Shown here: in pieces, positions 22,003 to 34,084 of the stretch | Layout of the letters: every line of letters begins with the position of its first letter | Numbering within the stretch: the first letter of the stretch is position 1 | DNA from: Euleptes europaea | Lineage: Eukaryota; Chordata; Lepidosauria; Squamata; Sphaerodactylidae | Assembly: GCF_029931775.1 (NCBI RefSeq) | Contig: NC_079322.1 | Location: 57,629,853-57,693,852 of the forward strand | Reading direction: 5' to 3' | DNA length: 64,000 nt | Notes under the pieces: model-generated | Database searches by the model: none | What the model was told of the DNA's origin: nothing | Seen by the model: only the letters and a program-made list of their open reading frames with translations | Made by a program: the position numbers and the translations under genes

Positions 22003-22239
22003 ATGTTGGTTTTCATCCCCCCTTTTATCTACCAAGAGGAGTCTCAAAGCAGCTTACAATCACCTTCCCTCCCGCCCCCCCACAGGCACCTTGCTAGGTA
22101 GGTGGGGTTGAGTGAGTTCTGAGAGAACTGTGACTAGCCCAAAGTCACCCAGCAGGCTTCATGTGGAGAAGTGGGGAATCGAACCCAGTTCTCCAGATAA
22201 GAGTCCACCACTCTTAACCACTACACCATGCTGGCTCTC
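22003..22239 (-). repeat. tRNA-derived SINE, second family
   Basis: The - strand head gagccagcatggtgtagtgg, B box GGGTTCGATTCCCC, 'cacatgaagcctgctgggtg', then 'gtgattgtaagctgctttga'. It abuts the preceding SINE. Confidence 0.85.
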
Positions 22240-22964
22240 TTTATGACTTCTTTATAGTTGCCTGACCTCTGGCCCCACACCACACCTAATTCAGTCATGC
22301 TCATCTAGGAGGAGTCAGGGGAGGTGGCAGATGTATAGCCCTTCATCCTTAGAGTGTGCAACTGAGCACGATAGTCCCCCACAGTACCTAATGAGTCCAA
22401 ACTGGGAAATGAGGCCAAGAGTTGAAGTCTTTAAGCAACACTGAGGCAGAGTGCTGAAGCGCTAGTCCTTCTACAGGAGATACCCTTTAATAGTAGAAAG
22501 GTGGCAGTGGAAATACCCAGAGAGCAATCAGTCACTTGGAAGTAACGGGAAGCAGATCTTTCCAAACTCCCTCGGAGAAAGAAACCTAGTTTGCAAGCAG
22601 TTCATAGCCACACAGCTCATAGCCACTACGCTACACCATCTCCCCAAATGAGTAAGCTTATTCAGGGTTAATAACAATTAAACAGTTTTTTATTTTATTT
22701 TAAAAGCAGCAAATAGAAATGACTTCAAGGGCTCTGAACAAAGGATTCATGCTTCAAGAGTAAAAATTTAGGACTGTGGGGGATACAATTTTATGCTCTT
22801 GCCTCAGGCACAAAATTAGCTAGTTATGGCTCTGGGTTCGTGTCTTCCAGTAAGTGTGCAAACAAAATATAGCTGTTGGGGAGGGGGCATTCAGCTTCCG
22901 GGTGCACCCAAGCATCAAGCTCAACAGCTCACCAAGACTTTGCAGAGAATCAGGTGATGGAAAA

Positions 22965-23140
22965 TACTGTCAAGTCACAACTGACCTATGGCAACCCTGG
23001 AGGGCCGTGAAGGTGAAAGACAAACACTGATGTTTTGCCATTGCCTGCCTCTGCATAGCAATCTTGGGCTTCCTTGGTGATCTCCCATCAAAGTACTAAC
23101 CAGGGCTGACCCTGCTTAGCTTCCTAGATCAGGCTAGCTT
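22965..23140 (-). repeat. 5S-rRNA-derived SINE
   Basis: 'gtcaagtcacaactgaccta' to 'accctgcttagcttcctaga' then 'tcaggctagc'. The 5S-like part is 23075-23140. Confidence 0.85.
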
Positions 23141-23899
23141 GGAACTTCCAAAACTGCAATTGTCTGATATTATACAGGTTTGTATCCTACCAATTCACTC
23201 AGACCTTCCTCTAACACAAGGAGCCTTTGGATCAGAAGAGCCTCTTGTGTTGGAAGAAGGCATCACAGTTAGGTGAGCCGAGTGGTATGGGATACAACTC
23301 CATTTTACTCACAGAGATAAATAATGCTGGTTGTATGTACGGTAATTATATACATTGGTTCTCTTTTAGTTACCTCCCCCCTCACTGTTCCCAGTCTCCT
23401 TCAGGTGTACAGCTAGGAAAGCTGACACAGTGGAAACAACTAGACCAATGTTTGGTCTTTATTATTTGATGGAGATTCATTGACTTCAATGGCAAGGGTA
23501 TGGGACTGTTGAGAAGAGTGGGACTAGAGGGGACAGAATCCCAGGGAACTGGCTGAAGGTGTTACCGATGGCCAATAGAAATGTCCCAGCTTTTTGAATG
23601 AAGGGAAGAAAAGGAAGAATGTGTCCTCAAACCAGTCCTACTCTCTCAGTCCAACTTATGTCACAGGATACAATAGGGAGTAGGGGGGTACACTGCCCTG
23701 AGTGTCTTGAAAGAATGGAATGAGCAAAAATTATAAATCACAAGAGAACAACCAGTTATTAATATTATTCATGCTAACAGAAAATCATGTGATTTATTTT
23801 GGGGTGATAGTTAGATTTGGTCATGGTAGTATGGATGAGTGCAGAGGGAATCCTTGTCTAGAGCTCATGGTGGCTTTAACTGGCTCCACAAAGGTAGGA

Positions 23900-23955
23900 T
23901 GTCTTATTTAATTTATTATACCGCATTTATAGTCTGCCTTTCTCAAGACTCAAGA
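23900..23955 (-). repeat. LINE/SINE 3' tail fragment
   Basis: 'ttataccgcatttatagtct' 'gcctttctcaagactcaag' is the reversed common squamate 'gagaaaggcgggatataaat' tail. A similar piece lies at 43640-43700. Confidence 0.45.
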
Positions 23956-24609
23956 CAGATGTTCCTTATCTTCAAAGATTTAGACCTAAGCAGAAAGATA
24001 TGCTTGAAGTAAGACTTTGGGTGAAATTACTGAAATGGGAAAAATATATATTAGCGGTTTCAAACAAAGACTTTCTTCAGGCATTCTGAAGTACTTTGAA
24101 TCACTGGGTTCAGGTATGGTTTGTTTGCTTATTTATTTTTGACTGAGAAACAACTGGCAACCTAAAGCCCCAACCCCCCCAAAAAAGATTAGAAAACAAA
24201 GCACACTATTAAAACCTATTCAATAACACAATTATCATATGTAATCATAGGTAATTTAACAATTATCTGTGCATGCACCTCTCTGCGTGGAAGATGTTGT
24301 TATGCCAGATCTCCACATGGGAAAACAAAAAGTCCAATTTTTTTTTATCCCTCTTAGTAGAGTAGGAGAAAGGAGGGGATCAGGCCTGCAGATACTGTAA
24401 TCTTTGCATTCATTCCCCAAGGTGTTGGGCACAACTGGGAACTTGGACATAGTTACTTGGTCTTAAATGTTTAGATTAAATGTATGTTAGAAAAACATAT
24501 TCTTAGTTTGAGACATGAAAGTACAATTAAAAAGTGACAAAACAGAACAAAAAAAATCTAGTTGTGGCTAAAAACAAGCTGTGGACTATGTGCTCCCCCC
24601 CACACACCA

Positions 24610-24825
24610 GTTTCCTGTCAGACTAATAGCGTTCATTTAGTGCTCCCAATGTTCAAAGCACTAACAGCAAACTCAGTAAGGTAGGCCAGTAGTATTATCA
24701 TTGTCCCCGTGATGGAGATGGAGGATTGAGGGAGAGAGAAAGAACATTTTTTCCTAAGACCACTCAGCAAATTTATGGCAGATTAAAACCAGGCATTTCT
24801 GGATTTATAGCTCAGCTGTCACACT
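24610..24825 (-). repeat. MIR-like ancient SINE
   Basis: The - strand shows 'acaatgataatactactggc', 'ctaccttactgagtttgctg', 'gagcactaaatgaacgctat', preceded by 'ctgagtggtcttagg'. This follows the MIR order of landmarks with high divergence, as expected for an amniote-age SINE. Confidence 0.65.
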
Positions 24826-25191
24826 ACATGTTGAATACACTGATATGAATTCAGTAATCTCCAGTTAGCCTCTTCCTAACACCTTGTATTCCATGAAAAA
24901 TGTGTTACTGGAGAAACACGGAATCAGGAGCAAGTCTTGACTCTACGCAGTGTGATCATTCTGTGAGGATCAAGCTTCTCAGAGCTACTCTGAGAGACAA
25001 CACACATTCTCAGCCTCCTGCCAAAGTCCCACCATCCCTTGAGATCAGCTATAATTTACCCATAGAGCACAAGGCAGAGAGGACTCCTTGTGGCTTCAAT
25101 CAGGAGCTTTAGGAGATCTATAGTAGATCATGATTGATCTTCTACCCACCCCTAAGCTATGATAACTCACTAATACACAAAATTCTGTTAG

Positions 25192-25410
25192 TAGGGTTGC
25201 TGACCTCTAGGTGGTGGCTTGGGATCTCCTGGGATTACAACTGACCTCCAGGTGGCAGAAATCAGTTCACCTGGAGAAAATGGACACTTTGGAAGGTGGA
25301 CTCTATGGCATTATACCCCACTGAATCCCCTCCCCTCCACAAACCCCATCCTTCTCAGGCTCCACTCCCAAAATCTCCAGGTATTTCCCAACCTGGAGCT
25401 GGCAACCCTA
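25192..25410 (-). mobile_element. hAT-like MITE, copy 7 (variant subfamily, perfect TSD)
   Basis: TAGGGTTGCTGACCTCTAGG ... GAGCTGGCAACCCTA, flanked by TCTGTTAG at 25184-25191 and 25411-25418. It shares the 'aaatctccaggtatttccca' end with copy 3's subfamily. Confidence 0.93.
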
Positions 25411-25481
25411 TCTGTTAGGTGTATATCACTGTCTATTGAAAGAACATAAGAATGCACTAAGGGTTTTCCTGAGACTATATA

Positions 25482-25641
25482 GGGCGAAAACGCATGGTCG
25501 CTTTAGCCTCCTTTATTCCGTTTCAGCCAGGATTCAGCCAGGATCGAATGCACGTTTGGTGAAATGCATGCATTCGATCCTGGCTGAATCCTGGCTGAAA
25601 CAGGGAATAAAGGAGGCTAAAGCGACCGTGCGTTTTCGCCC
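25482..25641. mobile_element. Hairpin MITE (near-perfect 72-bp arms)
   Basis: Left arm gggcgaaaacgcatggtcgc...gaatgcacg (25482-25553) pairs with catgcattcgatcc...cgttttcgccc (to 25641), with a ~12-nt loop. Only about two substitutions and a 2-nt gap separate the arms, so it is young or maintained. The arm has an internal 11-bp tandem (ttcagccagga twice). No clear target duplication. Confidence 0.8.
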
Positions 25642-26428
25642 CATGACTGTATTTTTACACTTCTGGCATGCTTATGCCTAAAACAACAATTCTAAGTTAA
25701 GTCTGCAGCTTTCATAGCAGGCGTATTACAAAATAAATTAGCTGTCAGTCAAACGCTGAAGATATCCAGAGCAATAATGGGAGGCAACAGGCTGACATAT
25801 ATGGATTTATTTCCTTAGCCTGTGCATCATCAGCACCATATTTATATTACCATGATAATGTCAGGAGCAACTTCAGTGCCTTAAACAGATCCTGTTTGGA
25901 TAGAAAATGCAGGCATTTTGTTTGAAATATGAAAAAAATAACACTGAAGTGTTAGTGTGACTGAATAGTACAATAACTCATGAAAATTAATACCATGAAC
26001 CAATTACTTTTTTTACTCTCTTTTTCCCTCACTCATATGAGTGGCTTAGAAAACACCACAAAGCCCAAAAGGGAATTAATGTCTAAAGAGGAATTGCCAT
26101 TTTTAAGCTATTCTTTTTGCATCTGGTGTCTAATGCTGTGACAGTAGACACTAAATAAATGCAAAACATCTTTGGCATTGCCTTTTTATTTTTAAAGATG
26201 AAATAATGCATCAGCTAGGAATGTTTATTTGAACCAGCTGTAAGGTATTATGATACAGAGTCAGGAAGTTAATATAGTCTTTGGAAGTGCAGTGTCATAA
26301 TAAGTTATGTTAGCATGCCTGCAGGATGACCAGGTATACATTCAGCAAGCCAAAGGCAGATACAGCATGAAGACTCAGACGGACAATGGAGTCTATCGGG
26401 GCGGCTGTCAACCCACAGTTTTGTCCCC
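25642..26428. other. Intergenic, no feature recognised
   Basis: AT-rich, no ORF or repeat signature. Confidence 0.5.
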
Positions 26429-26546
26429 CGCAGGGTTTTCAAGGCAAGAGACTAACAGAGGTGGTTTGCTATTGCCTGCCTCTGCACAGCAACCCTGGTA
26501 TTCTTTGGTGGTCTCCCATCCTGCTTAGCTTCCGAGATCTGGTATT
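26429..26546 (-). repeat. 5S-rRNA-derived SINE, partial
   Basis: 'gggttttcaaggcaagagac', 'attgcctgcctctgcacagc', 'ggtggtctcccatcctgctt', 'agcttccgagatct'. Confidence 0.8.
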
Positions 26547-27029
26547 GGTTTCATCCAAAACTACTTGTACGTAAAGATTTGACCACAATGCTCACTAACA
26601 CAATGCAAAACGTCCCTTTTCTTCTATGTTTATTAAGTTCTGCTTTCAATATTTGCTCAGCGAGGCCTCTTCTGAAAAAAATTAGCAAAACACGCGCATA
26701 CACATTTGCCAAAAATTGTAACGCTGAGTCAGAGGAATTTGGAAATGGAGACGAGCAAGGTCCATTTGTCAACCAGTGTTACTGAAGCAAATTATACGTA
26801 AGGGGAGGGGGGAGCGCTGAGTATGGCAGAAGGATAAACAGCGACAAGCCTGCTGCCTGCTGCAGAAACAAAGAGATGGGAAATAAGCAACAATGGTGTC
26901 TGTCCAAGACAAGGGCTTCCCCCCAGCTTTGTGATTCCTAGCTGGAATAAGCCCTACAGATATTTAATGTGCATCGCTTTCTTCCAGCTAGTAAGCGTGA
27001 GTGTATCCTTAATCACAAATGTGTTTACA

Positions 27030-27085
27030 CATACACACACAGAGAGAGAGAGAGACACACACACACACACACAAATACACACACC
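27030..27085 (+). repeat. (CA)n(GA)n(CA)n microsatellite
   Basis: Compound dinucleotide repeat followed by about 300 bp of pyrimidine-rich DNA (27100-27420). Confidence 0.95.
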
Positions 27086-27591
27086 TTTTTTCTAATGCAA
27101 ATTGTTTGTGTCTCTCCCGCTTTCTTCTGCTTGTCTCTCTTTTATGTTTTGTGTCTCCTTGCCTGTCTATCACCTTCTCCCCCCCTCCCAGCCTTCCGCA
27201 TCCCTTGCGCACATATTTCCTGTTTCTTTGTCTCTCACTTCAGCATTTCTCATTTCTTTGTTCTTTGCTCCTGCTCACTCTTTTCTTCAGCCTGCCTACC
27301 TATTCCTTTCCTATTCCAGGGGTCTCTCTCTTTATTCTGCTTCTATCCTCGTGCAGTGTGTGCTGCATTCACTGATTACGCTGGGAGGAAACCTGTCAGC
27401 GTTTTTTGGTTTTTTTTAGTTTTAATCTAACATGCCTTTCTCTCCTCTAGGGAGCTTTAAAACGTAACCGGTTTGTTCGGCTTTAAATTTTGCGCTGGTT
27501 GGTTCCTAATGGCACAGTGCAGTTAAAGATATCAGCAGGTGAGGAGGCTATTCTGAGAAGAGCTGTTTGTGGTATTTTTTGCTCACAACTC

Positions 27592-28311
27592 AATCAGTCA
27601 ATCAAACGACCTTTATTGGCATATTCTCAGAAATATAGCATAGACGGTACATAAGAATCCTCATTCCATACATTTCCCATATAAATAGAATTTAAACTTT
27701 GATCCTAGTCTTGACAACTTGCGTCAAAAATCCCGCCACCTTTAATGTGACTTCAGGGATAGAGTCATTCATTAAAAACCGGCATATGGAAGTTTCATGG
27801 CAAGATTTCATTTTATCAATCAAGGGTAAAATTGTTTTCTTACGAGGGCCATCATGCAAGAGACAATTTATGATTATATGCTGAAGTGTATCATGTTGAC
27901 TCAAACCTCATAAACATATTCTTTTCTCAAAGGGGATATTTTTAAACCTACCCTTTAATACCTCCGAGGGCATTAAGTCTGGCAAGCATAAAAGCCCTCC
28001 GTTGGAGGGGATCTTCAAGTGTGTCAAAGTACTGCTGTAGTTTCCCGCATTTAACCTGTAGACCTAATTTAAGAGGGGAGTCTGTTGGTGGGATAGATGG
28101 ACATATTATTTGTTATTCTTGGTCTAAAATTCTTTGTTTGATAGTACTGAATGCTGGTTTTTCGTCTAACATTGACAGATCCTCTAAGGCAATACTGATC
28201 TGGCCAAGTTTAACTAGAATAGTGGAGAACCAACTAGCTTTGTAGGAGTCTTTTAGCAAATGGAACATAAGAGTTCCTTGATTTGCCCTAAAGTGAATTT
28301 TAAGCCAGTAT
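27592..28311 (-). mobile_element. LINE 3' fragment (clade unassigned), between ~70-bp direct repeats
   Basis: The - strand frame at 27692-27904 has SQHDTLQHIIINCLLHDGPR followed by KKTILPLIDKM. This resembles the C-terminal H-x-C block of non-LTR ORF2 proteins ('ETLEHIL..CPL'). The 3' end on the - strand is 'atgccaataaaggtcgtttg' followed by a short 'attga' repeat, as in several L2/Vingi-like LINEs. It is heavily truncated. The same ~69-bp sequence flanks it at 27523-27591 and 28312-28380. Confidence 0.55.
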
Positions 28312-28459
28312 TTAAAGATATCAGCAGGTGAGGAGGCTGTTCTGAGAAGAGCTGTTTGTGGTATTTTTCGCTCACTACTCCATTGCAGTCTGGTTTTTGC
28401 AGATATGTGCCCATTCTGGAGTTCTGAGAGAAATAGTTCAGGACACTCCTTATTAGCAC

Positions 28460-29682
28460 ATTTTTGTTTTCTACTCTTTCAGGTGTTCATAAACGGTTTG
28501 CTCATTTATTTTGGCCCTTCTAAGGTATCTGCTCCATCACTGGGCCCCAGATCAGAGGGCTGTGGGCAAAAGGAGAAATAACAATCATTGGCATGGTTCT
28601 GCATTCAGATACATTAGTTTTTTGCACAAGCTATGCGTAGACTTCTGCATGTAAAACAGATACAGCTGGATTTCTTTTAGCAAACTTGTGGAATTTGACA
28701 TTGATCTTAGGATTCAGCATTCTAATTATTTCAGCTTTCACTTTAAGAAAAATAATAAGTTTCTAATAACTGTAATGGCCAACTTGAAAATGTGCGCCAG
28801 TTTCAGCCTGCCATTAGGCCAGGTTAGGTCGCTCCTGTCAGGTGACAGATCATGAGCATCATGAAAGGAAGCAAAATGGCCACTGTTTCCTTTTTAAAAT
28901 AATATTTTACCCCCACATAGGGATTTTCTGCCTCAAGTACCAAAACATTGTTGGTCCATCTCTGAGTAATGGGGACAATGACTTGTGAAATCTCAGAGAT
29001 CAGAGAGTTGTCTGAAAAAGAGGCCCACTGCTTGGGAAATGGGGCTTTCAGGCCTGGTAATTCTGTTCACTCTTCATGACTAGTGGACATGCAGTTCTAT
29101 ACGAATAGACTTTAAAAAAAAGTATGATTCATATGCAGAATTCAGAACTATACATTTCATTATGCAAATTATTGATTTTTAAAAGATAAATATACATACA
29201 CCATCTGGCTATACACACAGCCCTGTTCCCTATTTAAAGTTCTTGTTCAGGGTATACATATGAGAAAAATAGCAGCTCCACATGTGGAAAGAGGTTTCTG
29301 CAGTTCTTGGCAATAATCTGTTTGTTACAAGATTTCCTCGCCCTCTAAATCCACTATGGATAGTCTATTTTTGAAGCGTTCCAAAGAGTTCCCTGGGACC
29401 CATATGCTCTGAAATTCAGACACACGTGTAGCTCCTGGACTAAATCTCTGATTGGATGAAATGTATTTATAAACATTATATAATATCTTCTTACGGTAAT
29501 TATTATGATACCACTAACCTCACTCCAAATCAGTAATCTGCCTTTAGAAAAATGGTGATGCTATTGCTAAAATTCTGTCTTAATTCTTGGCTACATAACT
29601 GAGCTTCTCCAGGGAGCGTTAAGGAAGGAGGAATCCAGTATATCTTTTGGACAGCAGAAGTAATAAAACATGTGACCTGTAG
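28460..29682. other. Intergenic, no feature recognised
   Basis: AT-rich, no ORF or repeat signature. Confidence 0.5.
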
Positions 29683-30000
29683 GAATGTAAGAACATAAGA
29701 AGTGCCTTGCTAGAGACATCTACACCAGACTTTTTTCTCCAGCAGAAATTTGCCAGATGCCTCTGGGAAACTCAAAGGCAGAACATAAACACTGTAGACT
29801 TTTCACTGTAGAACTTTCATGCCCTTCCTTAGTATCTGATGCCCAGATATATTCTGCATCTGAACATGGAAGTTCATTTAGATATTCTGATAACTAGCAG
29901 CCATTAATGGACTTAACTTCTATAAACTGTCTAGTCCTTTTTCAAGCCATCTAAACTGGTGGCCATCACCACATAGTGGGGTGAATCCAACTATCCTTTA
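29683..30000 (+). repeat. Dispersed squamate repeat (family unassigned)
   Basis: 'gtaagaacataagaagtgcc', 'gaaatttgccagatgcctct', 'gggaaactcaaaggcagaac', 'ctttttcaagccatctaaac', 'tggtggccatcaccacatag' follow the order of a very common lizard/snake interspersed repeat. Strongly diverged. Confidence 0.6.
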
Positions 30001-30525
30001 AATAGCCTTCCTCCAACTTAAGTGGCTCTTCCTCCAACAACGGAGCTATTTAAGTTGGAGAAAGACTCCTTAGTCAGTACAGAGACCTCAAACATGAGTC
30101 AAAATGAAAGGTGGGGTACAAATACTTTAATGAATGTATAAATGAATAAACTTAGCTCAGTGGAGGTGTTAGGGTTGGGGCAAGATCCAACCCCATCATC
30201 CCTCTCTCGTTTTCTTCCATATCTGTTCCAAGCAATATTACCATTATGAAGCTATGGAAGGTAAAGAGTGGCCATATCTGCCCAAAGTATATTTAGATTT
30301 TCTACAGTAGCAGTGCTGTAGAATGCTCCATTTCACACTAACAATGGAAAAACTAAGATGTTAGGGCCCACCTGATTTTGTAATCTGCTGAGGCTCCTCA
30401 GCGAGAAAGGAGAACTATAAATAAGGCAAATAAATAAATAAATATAACATTATCTAATGACATCCAGTAGTCTAAAATACCTACAGTATTTGCTCCATTG
30501 CAAGACTAGGGTCCCCCACCCAGTA

Positions 30526-30711
30526 AACCAGGCTAGCCTGATCTCATCAGATCTCAGAAGCTAAGCAGGGTCAGACTTGGGATGGGAGACCACCAAGGAA
30601 TACCAGGGTCACGACACAGAGGCAGGCAATGGCAAACTGTCTGGGAACATCTCTTGCCTTGAAAACCCCACCAGGGGTTGCCATAAATCAGCTGTGACTT
30701 GATGGCAAAAA
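30526..30711 (+). repeat. 5S-rRNA-derived SINE, full-length
   Basis: 'gcctgatctcatcagatctc' 'agaagctaagcagggtcaga' 'ttgggatgggagaccaccaa' 'ggaataccagg' equals the 3' two-thirds of 5S rRNA, followed by 'aaatcagctgtgacttgatg' gcaaaa. It is a SINE and not a 5S gene: the 5' end and flanks are wrong and the tail is SINE-specific. Confidence 0.92.
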
Positions 30712-31474
30712 ACCAAACACCTCCCCCCCACCAAAAAAGAGAGGAGGTCGTCTTACATTTGCATACAAGTTACAGTTATGTCCAGTAAAAAAAAAGGGTG
30801 TATATCATTTTTAGGAGGGTCATCTTACATTCAGGATTGCCTTCCTTTTGAGTAAAGATGGTATCCCAATTATGTTAGCACTCCCTCCTACACCTCCCTC
30901 CTATGCCTTAAATTATCTTGCCATCCCAATTTATTGGGTGTGACTTATGTCTTGTTTATGGCTCTATCATGTATGATTGCCTACTATTTATTTTTAACAA
31001 GCTTAAGGTATGAGCAATTATGAGTGGACAATCTGCTTTATAATCAGGCCATCAGGAATGCAATGAGACGGGACATGCGGAGCCACATCCAAAATGATGT
31101 GCTTTCAGTTTTTCCCTGGGATAAGTGATTATTTAAATTTTGTTGGTACCCATCTGATTCAAAACTGAGATGTTCTAAGTTTAGGATAACATTCCATGGC
31201 TGGGTATATATGACAGAAGCCAGGCAGGCCTCTCCCTCTTGTGCACAAATAATACTGACAGAAGAATAAAAGCCACATGTGCAACAAACGGCTTATTTTT
31301 TTAAAAAAACACCATCATGCCCTGTACATGAAGAGCTCTTTATCTGATTAGAAAAATATATCGAATAAAACATTGACAGTAAATGAAAATTTTCACATAA
31401 TTCTTTATATGTTTTCAAAAAACATAAAAAGGAAATATACCTCCTTAAAATTATTTGTATACCTGCCACACAAC

Positions 31475-31682
31475 TAGGGTTGCCAGGTCCCTCTTCGCCA
31501 CCGGTGGGAGGTTTTTGGGGTGGAGCTGAGGAGGGCAGGGTTTGGGGAAGGGAGGGACTTCAATGCCATAGAGTCCAATGGCCAAAGCGGCCATTTTCTC
31601 CAGGGGAACTGATCTCTATCGGCTGGAGATTAGTTGTAATAGCAGGAGATCTCCAGCTATTACCTGGAGGTTGGCAACCCTA
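31475..31682 (+). mobile_element. hAT-like MITE, copy 8 (perfect 8-bp TSD)
   Basis: TAGGGTTGCCAGGTCCCTC ... GGTTGGCAACCCTA, flanked by CACACAAC at 31467-31474 and 31683-31690. Confidence 0.95.
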
Positions 31683-31690
31683 CACACAAC

Positions 31691-33121
31691 AGTGGACGTA
31701 TGAGAGAATATTTCATAGGAACTGCAATTGAACGCCAAGGAGAAAATGATTGTAACAGGGAAAATGATCTAGAAATATTTTTGATAAAAGAAACATGCCA
31801 TTTATTTGCACAGAAATCCAACAGTTAATAAAATTGTTTAACTGAGGCACTGCCCACATTTTAACTATGTTTAAATAAATTTGCATATTGTCAGTGTCTC
31901 AAAATGTTTGAGGATACTGAAAAAGTGAAAGAACTTTTAATTGAATATCAATTACCACTCATGGTTAAAAGAAAGGTCATTTGCAATATTTCTTTTTCAT
32001 CCCTTAGTCTAGTAACATCCTACAGTGAAAATTACCTAAAAAATGTGAACTCAGCCCATCACTTGATCAACAAACACATTCACTCATTAATCTATACACT
32101 GAAAGCATACAGGCCTAGTGATTTTCTTCGTTTCCAAAATTGGGAAAGACAAAGATCTAGAAGAAATAAACTACAGGAGGATCAAAATGAACGACTGAAA
32201 TCAGATGAAAGGGTATGTAGTCTGCTTTAGTTGTAAATAATTTTTTTATAAACATGCAACAACAAAAAAGGCCTCAAATTCTAAAATAACAAATATTTTA
32301 ATTAAATCACTACAGATACCTATATATTTCATGAGAAAATATTCTATTTCAGTCCAGTTATTATATTGGCCCTCAAACCAGAAAACAAACCAGAGACCTT
32401 TTTCTTTAAAGCCACTTGCTTCAATCTCCCTGCACAGAATAATTAATCTTAATTTAATCAAACAAGTTTCATGTAACTATTCCCTTATAGTTGGAGGAAA
32501 CATTGTCTTCTAATTTTGTGCTACCAAATTCTTCACAAATTATAGATTCCTTCTTTTCGTATCGCCTAACTTTTACTTTCAAGAGAATATTAAGGACATT
32601 CTCATGCATACTGAAAATGAATAGTAAGGCCAATGGATTCCAAATGTTACCAGAAGCTGTATTCCCCAAAGAGAGATTTCCCTAGTGGTTGAGGCATGGC
32701 ATATGCTGCAAACAGACTAAAAGGATGGTTTCCTTTTGTAATCAACAGACAGTACACTCTATATCAGTTTAAACAATTTGCGTGTAGTAGTCACAACACA
32801 TGTTGTTTATACTCGTCATGCCCCGTGTGACAAAATATAGATAAGGAAAACTACTAGGAATTATGTAGCCCAGTTCTCTGTATGTTTACTTAGAAATAAG
32901 TCCCACAGAGCTCCCAAATAAACGTGCACAGGATTGCAGCATGAAGAGTGCAGTGATATTTAATGAAAACAAATTATATTTTTCTCCAGGGAAACAAAGG
33001 ACCTAGAGTTTTGTTTACAGCAACGGAATATTTCCATGTGAAGCATTGGGAAGTGGACCTATGGCAGTTATTAATTTTTTTAAAGGAGACATTCTAAAAT
33101 TTAAACCTATATGCATTAACA
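31691..33121. other. Intergenic, no feature supported
   Basis: A 108-codon frame at 31904-32230 is AT-rich, has no recognised motif, and is treated as chance. Confidence 0.5.
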
Positions 33122-33129
33122 CTTGAAGG

Positions 33130-33359
33130 TAGGGTTGCCAGCTCTGGGTTGGGAAATACCTGGAGATTTTTGGGGCGGAGCCTGAGGAGGGCGGGGTTCG
33201 GGGAGGGGAGGGACTTCAATGCCATAGAGTGCTATTGCCAAAGCGGCCATTTTCTCCATGTGAACTAATCTCTATTGGCTGGAGATCAGTTATAATAGCA
33301 GGAGATGTTCAGCTAATATCTGGAGGTTGGCAGCTACTCTCTGGCGGTTGGCAACCCTA
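33130..33359 (+). mobile_element. hAT-like MITE, copy 9 (perfect 8-bp TSD, mixed ends)
   Basis: Flanked by CTTGAAGG at 33122-33129 and 33360-33367. The left end is of the variant subfamily (gctctgggttgggaaatacc), the body of the main subfamily. The right TIR region is duplicated ('tggaggttggcagc' then 'ctggcggttggcaaccct'). Confidence 0.93.
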
Positions 33360-33479
33360 CTTGAAGGAATTCAGGTGTAAGAGAAGGGGAAGGAGCCAAG
33401 TATATGTTATGCTTGGAACACATTTCTTCAAGACCTGCCATTGATTATCTCTTTAGTTTGTTTGCCAAATATATATAAA

Positions 33480-33810
33480 TCCTGTTTTTCCTGTTCAGCC
33501 CAAGGTGGCTCAAAGAGATGACCACAAGGCCAAGCAACACAGTTAAACAGAATATGAAATTCCAATTTAAAAGTTCACAAGGCCCCAAAAGAAAGCAACA
33601 CAGTAACAGATTGATCAACAATAGTTTAGTTCACATCTAGCTTAACAAAAAAAACCCTCAAGAGAAAGCCTGCTGATAAAGAACTTTCCTACAGGCCCAA
33701 AGAAAGGCCATCAAAGTTGTTACTTTTGAAGCTCCCTTTGATAGCTGGTTCCATGATACCAAGGCCATAACAGGAAAGCCTTGGAATTGATATGTTACAC
33801 TAGGAGGAGA
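33480..33810 (-). repeat. Old interspersed repeat fragment
   Basis: The - strand has 'ccttggtatcatggaaccag', 'gaaagttctttatcagcagg', 'ggcctgtagg' and the tail 'tttgagccaccttgggctga'. It looks like an old LINE/SINE-derived repeat. Not assignable. Confidence 0.35.
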
Positions 33811-34084
33811 AACTGAGAGGTGAAACTGCTACAAAGAGTACAGTTGGGCATGGATTGTGGTTCAAGAAGTGATAATGTATGGGAATATTATAGGAAATTT
33901 TCTATAGACTTGTCCCTTTTGGAAAGAACTTGAAGTACAATAGAATAGGTTATGTCCCTTTCATTAGAATAGCTCCTGATCACTGGTCAGAGACTGGCAT
34001 TTTCTTTATTGGGATTCAGCTATGGAACCACTGGGATTGCGCTTCCTGGTATTTACCATGTGTGTAAAGTGCCAACAAGACGCA

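Noticed and set aside
21787-22239. Possible tRNA genes from A/B-box matches
   Set aside because: The boxes belong to SINE heads; no cloverleaf acceptor stem forms.
26969-27430. 153-codon frame rich in Thr/His and Cys/Leu/Phe
   Set aside because: Generated by the (CA)n/(GA)n repeat and the following pyrimidine tract.
30526-30711. Possible 5S rRNA gene
   Set aside because: The 5S-like part lacks the true 5' end, is diverged, and carries a SINE tail.
31904-32230. 108-codon frame in AT-rich DNA
   Set aside because: No recognised motif, no Kozak or splice support, no repeat-protein match.
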